DNA from: Pleurotus ostreatus/Saccharomyces cerevisiae fusant
Taxonomy: Eukaryota; Opisthokonta
NCBI GenBank assembly: GCA_024196135.1
Contig: JAMQCK010000958.1
Span: 1 to 13,514 of the forward strand
Direction: 5' to 3'
Length of the DNA: 13,514 nt
This document shows, one piece after another, positions 1-8,627 of this stretch (the stretch's first letter is position 1; every line of letters begins with the position of its first letter). A program made the position numbers and the translations under genes. The notes beneath the pieces are model-generated. The model was not told the origin of the DNA. It saw only the letters and a list, made by a program, of their open reading frames with translations, and searched no databases.

Positions 1-262
1 AAAAAAGACGCGAAAAAAGCGGAGGAAAAAGAGCAGAATAATATGTATTTTCCGCTAGTAAAAAGGACAGATTCTTCCGCGTAAAAAGGAGACCAAAAAA
101 GCGACTCAAAAGACGGTCTTTTCCGGCGTAAAGACGACGCTTTTTCCCGCCTAAAAAGACGGGCAAAAAAGTGCTTTTTTTCACCGTAAAGAAGAGTCTT
201 TTTTCCGCGTAAAAAAGTACACACGTGTCTAATGTGCGACCTGTGTGCGAACTATGTGCGAC

Positions 263-292
263 CCCGCGAAAAAAGTGACTTTTTTCAGCGGG
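263..292. repeat. Strong hairpin, 14-bp arms with one bulge
   Basis: CCCGC followed by GAAAAAAGT (263-276) pairs across a single G (277) with ACTTTTTTC, a bulged A (287) and GCGGG (288-292). It is the longest near-perfect inverted repeat of the cluster. Confidence 0.85.
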
Positions 293-334
293 AAAAGCCA
301 CGTGAAAAAGCACGTGAAAAAGTGGCTTTTTCCC
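290..334. repeat. Hairpin whose loop holds a duplicated E-box 12-mer
   Basis: The arm GGGAAAAGCCAC (290-301) pairs with GTGGCTTTTTCCC (322-334), allowing one extra T. Two exact copies of CACGTGAAAAAG (299-310 and 311-322) fill the loop and enter both arms. Each copy contains the palindromic E-box CACGTG, the core bound by bHLH factors; binding is not shown by the sequence. Confidence 0.75.
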
Positions 335-382
335 CGGAAAAAAGTGATCTTTCTCCGTCTGAGAAAACAGCCTTTTCGTCCT

Positions 383-402
383 CCTTTTTCCATGGAAAAA
401 GG
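383..402. repeat. Perfect 20-bp palindrome
   Basis: CCTTTTTCCATGGAAAAAGG reads identically on both strands, centred on CATG. It belongs to the A/T-tract hairpin cluster. Confidence 0.9.
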
Positions 403-572
403 CCATCTTTTCAGGCCAAAAAATGTCCTCTTTTTGCATACTTCTTTCTTCGCCTTTTTACACGCTTTTTCCCTTGCTTTTTTCGGCGCAAAAAGTCCAG
501 TCTGCCCGACGTGTCTGGATCTTCACGGGCGTCGTGGCCGCTGATCATCGCGTCATAGGAGGCAGGTACGCA

Positions 573-827
573 TCAACCTGCGCTCGGCACGCTATCTAGC
601 AGCCCCTGCGCGACGACAGCGAGTCTTCCGCCCGCCAACGACGAACCTTCCGCCCACTTCGAACCATCCGCGCGCGCCATCGCTTCAAGGTCGATTGCTT
701 CTAGTGCACGAAGGAGCGCGGAATTTTTTCCGCTAGACAAGGAGGACAGGGAAGCGCTCGCCGCTCGGATCGCCTTGTTCGCGAGCATCTTGACGACCCT
801 GCGTCTAGAGGCGTCGGCAAAGTGCAT
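573..827 (-). CDS. Possible small protein or terminal exon, unknown
   Basis: An 84-codon frame starts at ATG 827 and stops at 573. The same frame stays open upstream to about 924, so it could also be the last exon of a gene. The product is rich in Ala, Ser, Leu and charged residues, with a plausible amphipathic helix (around KMLANKAIRAASASLSSL and LLRALEAIDLEAMARAD). I recognise no family. It lies between the A/T-hairpin cluster and the upstream region of the G-alpha gene, on the opposite strand to the latter. The helix-like composition is the only reason to keep it; a chance open frame in GC-rich DNA is at least as likely. Confidence 0.22.
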   Translation of the reverse strand: MHFADASRRRVVKMLANKAIRAASASLSSLSSGKNSALLRALEAIDLEAMARADGSKWAEGSSLAGGRLAVVAQGLLDSVPSAG

Positions 828-1442
828 GCCTTGTTGATAGATGACGACAAAATGAATTGACCCGGTATGGAAATTACTTTGTACGCGTTTCGTCCCTCGT
901 TGTGGGTGTCGTTAGGGCGGACTTTCCAACTGCAGCGCTCGCGCGCGGTCGAGGGATAGAGCTCGGGAAACTGCAGCGGTTGGGGAGCTCACAGGGATAC
1001 CGGCAAACACTGGCCTTCTAATTCACTCCTAATCCGGCCATAACGAGTGATCGGAGAGGTTAACTGACAGAATCGCTGGTTTAATCCGTAGGAACCCCTG
1101 GCATTCGGGCAACGCTATGTCCTGCTCCTCCTCGTCCCTCTGAGCTCAAGAACCCTCCCCCCATGATTTTGAGCGTCCTGAGCATGGCGTATATGGTGAA
1201 CAATGGTCCGTCGCGAGGGGTGGCGGCCGGGGCGCGGATTGCCGGGCGGGCGGAGTTTCAAAATGATGGGGCTGACAAATACATATTTTCCGTGGGATTG
1301 CAGGCGCCATCCTTTTCTAATTCCCCATCACTACCGTTGAGGCTCTCCGCCGCCATCTTCGTCGTCGACGGCGCCCTCGCAGTCTTCGTCGAGCTCCGAG
1401 TCCGCTTCTCCCCATATCACCGACCCTTCGCTCTTTTTACTT
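828..1442. other. Upstream region and presumed 5' UTR of the G-alpha gene
   Basis: I see no convincing gene in this gap. A 95-codon plus-strand frame (1163-1450) ends just before the G-alpha start and has no recognisable family. It is best read as part of the 5' leader or promoter. If the transcript starts far upstream, its ATG codons (for example 1163) would act as upstream ORFs. Confidence 0.5.
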
Positions 1443-1470
1443 TCATATAACCCTACCCGCCCTTTCCTTC
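1443..1470 (+). promoter_or_regulatory. TATA-like box and pyrimidine-rich leader of the G-alpha gene
   Basis: CATATAA (1444-1450) is followed by a C/T-dominated stretch up to 1470 and by the start codon at 1475. Pyrimidine tracts close to the start are common at fungal transcription start regions. The TATA-like motif lies only 25 bp from the ATG, which is close for a functional TATA, so it may simply be leader sequence. Confidence 0.35.
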
Positions 1471-1474
1471 GAAC

Positions 1475-2992
1475 ATGGGTTGCGTTCAGTCTTCTGGCGT
1501 CGACGAGGAGGCCAAGGCCCGTGAGTGCCGACCGCAAACTCACTCTCCGCACCTAACACGCTCGCAGGGAACGACGAGATTGAGAGCCAGTTGAAGAAGG
1601 ACCGCATGATGGCGAAGAACGAGATCAAGATGTTGCTGCTTGGTGCGGGAGAGTCGGGCAAGGTGCGCGCGCCAACGCCAACATCATACTCGCCCTCATA
1701 CTCACACTCACCCCCTCCAGTCGACGGTCCTCAAGCAGATGAAGCTCATCCACCACGGCGGCTACAACGAGCAGGAGCGTGATTCGTATAAGGAAATCAT
1801 CTTCTCCAACACCATCCAGTCCATGCGGTGAGCGCGAGCGCGAGCACACCCCACGACGCCCACTCATCTAGTTCCAGCGCCATCCTCGAGGCCATGCCGC
1901 AGCTCGACATCCCCCTGACTCCGCAAAACGACGCCCGCCGCGCGGTCATCATGTCCATGCCCATGCAAATCGAGGCCGACATCCTCCCGCCGGACGTCGT
2001 CGACGCCATCCGCAGTCTCTGGAAAGACCCGGGCGTCAGGCAGGCAGTCCAGCGCTCCCGCGAATTCCAGCTCAACGACTCCGCCGTGTACTACTTCAAC
2101 TCCATCGACCGCATGGCTGCGCCCAACTACATGCCGACGGACCAGGATATTCTCCGCTCCCGTGTCAAGACAACGGGTATCACGGAGACCACGTTCAAGG
2201 TCGGCGAGCTTACCTACAAGCTGTTCGATGTCGGTGGTCAGCGGTCAGAGCGGAAGAAGTGGATTCACTGCTTCGAGAACGTCACCGCGCTGGTGTTCCT
2301 CGTCTCGTTGTCGGAGTACGATCAGATGCTTTACGAGGACGAGAGTGTGGTACGTGCCTAGACTGATAGAGACCTCCTATCAGCCTTCTCACGTTGTCCG
2401 CAGAACCGTATGCAGGAGGCGCTTACCCTTTTCGACTCCATCTGCAACTCAAGATGGTTCGTCAAGACTTCCATCGTGCGTGTCCGCTTCGTTGCATCGT
2501 TGCCCTCTGCTAACGCTATTTTAGATCTTGTTCTTGAACAAGATCGACTTGTTCGCGGAGAAGTTGCCACGGTCACCACTTGGCGACTACTTCCCCGACT
2601 ACACGGGTGGCGACAACTACGACGCTGCATGCGACTACCTCTTGCATCGTTTCGTGTCGCTCAACCAGTCGGCGGCGACGAAGCAAATCTACGCGCACTA
2701 CACGTGTGCAACGGATACGCAGCAGATCAAATGTGAGCATGCTTCTCATCATCAGCTTCTAGACGCGGGCGTGACCGTCGGCAAATGGCTGCTGACCATG
2801 GAGGCGAGCGCCCGGTCATCGTTTATGACCGTTGCTTACCGTCCATGGTCGCTGACCTTTGGCTGTGGGCCTAGTCGTTGACAAGATGTTGTTAATGATC
2901 ACGAGAACTAACCTGTCTCCCTTATAGTCGTCCTCAGCGCAATCCAGGACATCTTGTTGCAGCTCCACCTGCGCGAGTGCGGTTTGCTGTAG
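1475..2992 (+). CDS. Heterotrimeric G-protein alpha subunit, Gi-like (fungal class I type)
   Basis: The GTP-binding, GTP-hydrolysing alpha subunit acts at the inner plasma membrane and relays receptor signals. Exons: 1475-1520, 1568-1662, 1721-1827, 1878-2349, 2404-2475, 2525-2732, 2928-2992, giving 354 aa. Visible elements are MGC at the N-terminus (Gly2 myristoylation, Cys3 palmitoylation), P-loop GAGESGKS (41-48), switch I Arg178 and Thr181, switch II DVGGQ (200-204, catalytic Gln204), NKID (269-272), TCAT (324-327), and C-terminal ECGLL with Cys351, the pertussis-toxin-type site. Length and numbering match mammalian Gi alpha exactly. Introns are 47-58 nt except the last (195 nt). The second intron splits the P-loop after Lys47. 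Start choice is fixed by the MGC signal. All key residues are present, so it should be functional. In fungi this class usually acts in pheromone or nutrient sensing; which one applies here is not shown. Confidence 0.97.
2794..2850 (+). repeat. Nested inverted repeat inside the last G-alpha intron
   Basis: Outer arms GACCATGGA (2794-2802) and TCCATGGTC (2842-2850) enclose inner arms CGGTCAT (2813-2819) and ATGACCG (2825-2831), which have a 5-nt loop. All arms are perfect. The structure sits in the middle of the 195-nt intron 2733-2927, between the donor GTGAGC and the branch-like AACTAACC near 2905. Confidence 0.7.
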
Positions 2993-4948
2993 ACGTCTTG
3001 TGATGCTCCCCGACGTCGTGGGCCGATATAACGTCGACCGCGGCACGTACCTTACGACGTTCTCATGTTGGGCATGCATTGCAAAAGCGTTCGCTGTGGA
3101 TATCCCCGGACTGTCGCCGCGCGTACCTGCCCGACCGGCTCTTGCACCCCACGCGCGTTCGCCTCCAGCACGCACGCCTCGCTTCGGTTCTTGTTTTCTA
3201 TGCCTACCTACTCCGACAGTACCGTATTCAAGACAGTACTTCGCCGTCATCTTTCTTCCTCTCGATCTCATCTTCATCCTGTCTTGTCTTTATTCCTTCC
3301 TATATTGCGCCCCCGTGGGCGGTTTCCACTTCCCTTCCCCACCTATGCGCCCGCGCGCGCGGCTGACGCTGTTCTCCCCGACCTTGTGTTCTCTCGGAAG
3401 CTCGTGTATAATGCATTTTACCCCTTCGACAATGTCCATATTGCCCTATGCGTATGCATGCATCTCATGCGTTCGGTTTGGTGCGGTTGCCTGCATGCCC
3501 TACTCCCCTCCTACGAGGGCGCGTTTATGAGGCAGGCCGAGTCGTATGTCGGTGGTGGTGGCAGAGGTACACAGATACGCGTAGGTCGATCTCGACGGTA
3601 CAAACACAGATACACGTAGGCCCCCGAGATGGACGCACGCTGGTCGCTGGGGACGGCAGTTAGGCGCGTACGCTCGTTTATTCTTCTTCTGCTCGTATGA
3701 TAGATGTACGTAGTACGATACTTCTCTACTGTGGAATGGTATAATATACCACATAGGCCTTTGATACCTCTACATTCGTTGTGGTGAAGCGAATCGATAT
3801 ATGCAAATCAAGAAGACCATGAGTGGGAATGAGGCGCATGCGATTGAATGTCGCCGGTGTCTGCTTCCCGGCGAAGGTGCGTGCTGCAGTTGAGAAATCC
3901 CGACGGACGGTCTCCCGAATTCCGTGGGTCGCGGAGGGCGGCAGAAGCGCGCGAGGTTCGAAGGTGGTGATTATCTGCGACTTGTTCAGACTAAATGCAA
4001 AAGTTAAATAGAGGTGGGAGAGTAACTATGAAAGCCGAAGATGCTCGGAGGATTGGGAAGCATGCGGTCCACGGAAAGGTCAAGTGAGAGGCGAAGGGAG
4101 CGCTCGGGCGGGTGTAAGACAGTAGACCCGCTTCCTAACCGGCTGAAGTGGGCCTCGTAGCTGGCCTGCGGTCCACGCCCAACCCGGCCGTAACAGACTA
4201 CTATAGCTCGGCGCCACTCGATGGCCCTGTAGCGATAGGGACTTCCGCACCTTCCCGGCGAGTGACTGTTTTCTTCCTGCTGAATATATATGGCGAGCAG
4301 GTCGGCCAGGAGCGCGGGAATTGCAGACAGCGAAAGGGCCTAGCTTTGCCTACTTCGCGAGTATGTAGTCGCGCAAGTACGGAGGGTTCTTCCTGCGCGG
4401 AAGTCCTGTCAAGCACTGCACCGTCGGCTAGCTCGTCGCGCCGATTCTGAGAGGGATTTGCATGGATTGCTTGCTAGCACAGCGCCTAGTATCAGGAAGC
4501 GCATGTCTCGACCGAAGTACTCATGCAAGAGGCGAGAAAGGCGACTGGTCTAGCTCTCTAGCCTGCGGAAGATCGTCGTGAATAATTCTCTTCGGGCGAC
4601 AAACCTATGAGGGAGAACTTCAATGACGGGCCCCATACCTGAGTAGTGGACTAGTATGAGCGGTCAACGAGCGACTGGATACCGATGGCAGAAGAGGCAT
4701 GGAGAATGAACTTAACGAATTGGTGGATCCGGACTGAGCAGAGAAGTGTTTTGTACGGTCATACGTCTTAAAGCCGTATACTCATTGAGCATCACCCACT
4801 ACAGCGTTTGGGGTATCGTCTGTCCGGGAAGGAAGCAATGCATAGCGAAGGAAGCAACATCTAGAAGGCAAATCAGCGACGCACGAAGCCCGAACTAGAT
4901 GAACACATACTATTATCTCAATCCGTCCTTGACTTCGTAGCCCAGATC
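2993..4948. other. Intergenic region between convergent genes; no gene recognised
   Basis: About 1.95 kb lies between the G-alpha stop and the stop of the opposite-strand membrane-protein gene. The first few hundred bases are T/C-rich and presumably 3' UTR of the G-alpha transcript. Open frames here (for example 3000-3619 and 4148-4450, plus strand) overlap each other in several frames, are rich in Arg, Ser, Pro and Cys, and match nothing I recognise. I found no convincing tRNA. A short duplicated motif lies at 3569-3620. Confidence 0.6.
3569..3620. repeat. 17-bp direct repeat pair
   Basis: ACACAGATACGCGTAGG (3569-3585) recurs as ACACAGATACACGTAGG (3604-3620) with one mismatch, start to start 35 bp. 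The spacer contains the small inverted repeat GTCGA-TC-TCGAC. No element boundaries are evident. Confidence 0.6.
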
Positions 4949-6728
4949 CTACAAGGGCCCATGGCCGTGCGCCGTGGACCCATCCGCGACAGCCTCCGCA
5001 TACGCAGGAGGACCAGTCTGCCGTGTCTCGCGCCGAACGACCGCAGCGCCACACGTACTCTCGCGCTTCCCCTTCTTCGCCCTGGCTGGGTCTTGGCCCG
5101 TCGCGGCCACGAACTCGAAGAAGGGTGAGCGCTGACCGATTGCGTCGAAGGAGCTGCGCCCACGCGAGCCGGAGCCATGCCCATCTGGGCTATTGGTTGT
5201 AGGGACGCTAGTCGAGCGCGTGGGGTTATTGTCGACGGCGGTAGGAGACGAGTTCCCGTTGCTCGCCAGCCTCGTCGAGGAGGAAGCTGGTTGAGGCGCG
5301 GAGGGAAGAGCTTTGTCGATCTGTGGCGGGGTCGAACGGCGTCGCGCGGAGATCGATGTGGGCCAGACAACCGCATCGACCGGGGGCGCTGAAGAAGGCG
5401 AGGTAGGAGTTACTCTGCCCTGCGTCTCGGATGAGCTGCGTCTTCCATCTTGACCAGCTTGACCGCTCAATCTAGACGAGAGACGACGCCAAGATAGTCG
5501 TGTGCGGCCCTTCTCGTCAACTGAGAAAGCCGACGGGCAGTCCGACTCAGCCGGTGCTTGGAAAGGAGGAGGATGTTCCTCTCCACCCCTCATCGCCTGC
5601 GCTTCTAGGGCTTGAACGGCCGGCGGATGCTCCTCGCTCAGATTCGGCGACGTCTCCGTCGACTGAGCCGCCAGTCTGTCGAGGGAAGGGCTGTAGTAGA
5701 GATGCGGTACGTTGCGCTCGAGGGTGTGAAAGCGGGTGGGGAGCCAATCCTCGGAGCCACGGCGCACAGGAGGCGAGGAATTGCCGCCGCCAGGCTGCAG
5801 GCAGGTTGGGATGTCGATGGTAGGATGGTCGCGATCGGTGGAAGGCGATGACGAGTCGCCATTGGAAGAGGGCATGGGTGCGGCGTTGGCAAGGCGCTGC
5901 GTCGCGAATTCATGACCACTGTCGGAGTGAGGATTGGGAAGGGGATCCGAGGATGAGGAAGGGCCAACAGGTGGGGCGACCTGCGTGGTGGGCGACGGCG
6001 CCAAGCGCTCAACCGCTGGCCCAGGCGGCGATACAGGCATAGCGCCGCGAGATGACGTAGAGTTGGAATGCGGGGATAATATGGTCGTTGGCGCTGTAGC
6101 TGATGCGGACGGGCGAGATGCGAGCGTCTGCATGCCGGCTGTCGCGGGCTTGTTGGCCATCGGGAGCAGCGGGTCCCGCATGCGGCGCTCGCGGGCGTCG
6201 CGCATGAGCTTCTTGTTTTGGCGCCGCTTGCGATACCAGAAAGCGAGGGCGACAAAGCAGATGACGAGGACAGGTATCACGATTCCCAAGGCGATCGAGC
6301 GGCTCTTGGTGTCGTCGTCGTCCGACCTGCGCTCGGAGTCGATGCTAGCTTTAGTAATAGTCAGATGCCAGAACGGAAGGCAGTCATCCCAAGAGACGTA
6401 CCAGTCGCACTGCTGCGATCGCTGGTATGAGATCCTGTAGCGGATCCTGTACTTCCTACCGACACCGTCTCCGTGGCAGTCGTGGCGCCGTGTCCACCTT
6501 CATCTTCATCGGGTTCGTTTTCGTCAGGCTCGTCCTCGTCAGGCTCATTTTCATCAGGCTCATCCTCTCCTCCCTGGCGTACTGCATGAAGGTCATGACC
6601 ACGTTCAGGGTGTAGATTTCTATCGGAAACTATTTATTGGTTAGGCCGGTCCTGAGCAAGACAGCAGCAGAGTACATACCTGCGATACGAATCTCTGAGA
6701 ACTTTGTTATGCCGTTTACCCTCTTCAT
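4949..6728 (-). CDS. Single-pass membrane protein with acidic repeat ectodomain and PPxY cytoplasmic tail
   Basis: Proposed exons, in coding order: 6728-6680, 6629-6402, 6348-4949, giving 558 aa. Introns of 50 nt (GTATGT, branch CTAAC) and 53 nt (GTACGT, acceptor AAAG) keep frame. Order of parts: short basic start; EPDE[N/D] repeated four times (40-59); Ser/Thr/Gly-rich stretch (about 61-95); one membrane segment (about 111-131, LGIVIPVLVICFVALAFWY); basic stop-transfer RKRRQNKK; then about 420 residues of Ser/Pro-rich, probably disordered tail with PPAY (539-542), a PPxY motif of the type bound by WW domains. By the positive-inside rule the tail is cytoplasmic. With this start there is no cleavable signal peptide, so the 5' end is uncertain: a missed upstream exon or loss of a larger ectodomain are both possible. 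The third exon is firm; the first is not. Function unknown; the build resembles surface sensors or receptors in outline only. Confidence 0.68.
6502..6561 (-). repeat. 15-bp coding minisatellite, four units
   Basis: Four in-frame 15-bp units encode EPDEN, EPDED, EPDEN, EPDED, alternating Asn and Asp at the fifth place. Silent differences between units (CCT/CCC, GAG/GAA, GAT/GAC) show the copies have diverged while the peptide was kept. Confidence 0.85.
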
Positions 6729-7742
6729 CGGGCTTCAACTGCACGGGTCAAGGGGAAGGACGAGAGGAGCATGCCCGAGAATTCCCGTTCTCGTCCCTGA
6801 TATGTATATCCGAGCATGGACAGCCTCGTTGACGCGGACAGACCTCGACTCAATAGCATCAGCGAGACTGACTTCCCTCATCGCGACAGAAGCGACGAGG
6901 CGATGAACGTGGGCCCATTAAGGCGAGAGCAATCGGCTTTAGTGCGGCTTTGGGCACAATAGCGTGGGCTATGAGAGACCTGTCAGCACACGATATAACC
7001 CAGAATAGGTCAACAGGACGCACCATCTACTTTGGCCGTTAGGCGTGTCTACTCAAGGCGCGTACGTCCTATACACTGACAGGGAATTTCGCTCGCATTC
7101 GCTGTACCGCGACGGTGCAAGAACACTTTGTTGATTCGTACCGTTATCAGCCCCTGTGCCCTCTCCTTGCCAAGGTTGCCTTGGCCTGCGTGCGGGACGC
7201 CGAGCGGGACACGAGCGCGAGCTGACTTCGAATGCTCGTGACGGTTCGTGACAAGAGCGTGAGAGGCTAGATCTAAACAAATGTTCAATTGTACGTCATG
7301 CCTGTTTTCTCGTCCTCCTTTTCCACGACCACAGCTAGTTATCTGAGGTAGTGCAAAAGTCAGCCCTTCTGTCCTGAAATTCTCAGGGAGCCCTTAAGAA
7401 ACACTGCTACCCACTCGCGTGCCATCAAGACCCAACATCCTGTGCGTGCGACCCAGCTTCACGCCGTCTTTTGCGGCCACGTAGCTGGCGTATTGCTCAG
7501 CGATTCAGAGTATCTCGGTGGTCATCATCATCCTGCATTCTTGAGCTTAGGCTCCCCCTCAGAGGACGCCAAAGCCAGCAGACCGATAGCGCTGCAGGGT
7601 AAATTTGGTTTAGGATCTAGAAGAGCTCACGCGGCCCGAGAGTCTATACTGGTACTGCACACGATGCAGATGACATCGTTGTAGCCGTCTGTTGACTTCT
7701 ACTGGTCATCGTGCTTTTCTCCTTGACAATCGACCATCGACC
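6729..7742. other. Divergent intergenic region between membrane-protein and BTB genes
   Basis: About 1 kb separates two divergent start codons, so both promoters should lie here. A 79-codon minus-strand frame (7288-7049) lacks an ATG start and a recognisable family, and an 80-codon plus frame (7442-7684) also looks like chance. Missing 5' exons of the membrane-protein gene could be hidden at 6740-7290, but I could not find a signal peptide joined by good splice sites. A small hairpin, GCCAAGG-TTG-CCTTGGC, sits at 7169-7185. Confidence 0.5.
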
Positions 7743-8555
7743 ATGACTGACCTTCGGTCTCAGCCATCGGCTACTCGCCATGGTACTCTGTACATCGACG
7801 ACGAGGGAACGAAGATCTTTAAGGTGCGTTAGCTGTTGTCTTTATGGATAGCGATTTTTACGCTTATCGGTATGATCAGGTCGAAAGTACGCTCTTTCGC
7901 GTGCACACGTACTTCCTCGCCAAACACTCTGCCCTCCTGCGCGATATGCTCAATGTGGGCAAGGCGGACGCCTCTGAGGGGTCTTCTGATCAGCGCCCGA
8001 TCGTCTTGCCGAATATCAAGGCCACGGAGTTCGAGCATATCCTCGAGATCTTCTACACGCCGTGCGTGCTCGCCATCATTTCTTTCTTGCATTGATACCT
8101 AACTTCATTGTAGAGCTATAGGTCGTCAGACGAGCATCTTCGAGAGGGAGTCACTCGAATTGTGTCTGGCGCTGCTTCATGTTCTCGATTTCCTCCAGAT
8201 GAAGGTCATTCGGGAGGCTGCGGTGCACACGCTGCGTAACCGGGAGCTGAAGCCCGCCGAGAAGCTCTACCTCATGCGCATGTCCGAAGTTGACTTCGAC
8301 AAGCCATGGGCGAGTGACGCAGTCCTTGATCTTTGTCTCAGCATCTGTGGCCCTGGCGCGGGCGAGGGCAGGATGATAGGCTGGGACGTTTTCGCGATGA
8401 TATGGGAGGTCAGAGAGGAGATCAGAGAGGGCAACTACTTGTCAAGCTCCCAACCGTCCGAGAAAGTTGCCAAGGCATTGGAAGAACGCGATGCAGGCTT
8501 GATATTTGTGAACTCTGTCTCGAGAACGAGAGGATATAATGGTTGGGCGCTTTAA
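7743..8555 (+). CDS. BTB/POZ domain protein
   Basis: Exons 7743-7823, 7880-8061 and 8114-8555 give 234 aa. Introns are 56 nt (phase 0) and 52 nt (phase 2), both with GTGCGT donors. The N-terminal half has the BTB pattern of basidiomycete proteins: a short strand region (GTLYIDDEGTKIFKV), then TLFRVHTYFLAKHSALLRD (31-49), an acidic/Gly linker, PIVLPNIKATEFEHILEIFYTP ending at residue 88, and a helical part with LLHVLDFLQMKVIREAAVHTL. BTB domains mediate dimerisation and can present substrates to cullin-3 ligases; no second domain such as kelch or MATH is present, so the role is unknown. The start is the first ATG after a pyrimidine-rich leader. The gene is convergent with the downstream MYND gene, 72 bp between stops. 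Confidence 0.87.
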
Positions 8556-8627
8556 GAAGGTCATTTGGGTCGTCTTAGCACTTTAATTCGGACGAGCGAC
8601 TTCCTAGTCGAGTTATGCATACAAAAA

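Larger units (their letters stand above)
1..545. repeat. Cluster of A-tract/T-tract inverted repeats (hairpin-rich, non-coding)
   Basis: This stretch alternates runs of 4-7 A and 4-7 T, separated by short GC-rich caps such as CCGCGT, CCGGCGT and CCCGCC. Many neighbouring A and T runs pair with each other. Clear examples are AAAAAAG/CTTTTTT (165-180, 2-nt loop), CTTTTTT/AAAAAAG around CCGCGT (198-217), a 14-bp arm pair with one bulged A (263-292), a GGGAAAAGCCAC stem around a duplicated 12-mer (290-334), and a perfect palindrome (383-402). Open frames across it translate to alternating KK and FF runs, as expected from A and T tracts, so I do not read it as coding. I do not recognise it as a known transposon; no terminal repeats or transposase are visible. 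Confidence 0.8.

Noticed and set aside
232..558. Open frames of 99-108 codons on the plus strand
   Set aside because: The peptides are alternating Lys/Phe-rich runs produced by A and T tracts; two frames overlap equally well, and the DNA is explained by inverted repeats.
1163..1450. 95-codon plus-strand frame before the G-alpha gene
   Set aside because: No family resemblance, and it ends 25 bp before the G-alpha start; best explained as leader or promoter.
3000..3619. Open frames of 176 and 184 codons after the G-alpha stop
   Set aside because: They overlap each other in different frames in a pyrimidine-rich 3' UTR-like region and have low-complexity composition without motifs.
3955..3964. 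GGTTCGAAGG resembling a tRNA B box
   Set aside because: No matching A box, acceptor stem or anticodon arm could be arranged around it.
7049..7288. 79-codon minus-strand frame in the divergent spacer
   Set aside because: It lacks an ATG, a second frame overlaps it, and no splice sites link it convincingly to the membrane-protein gene.
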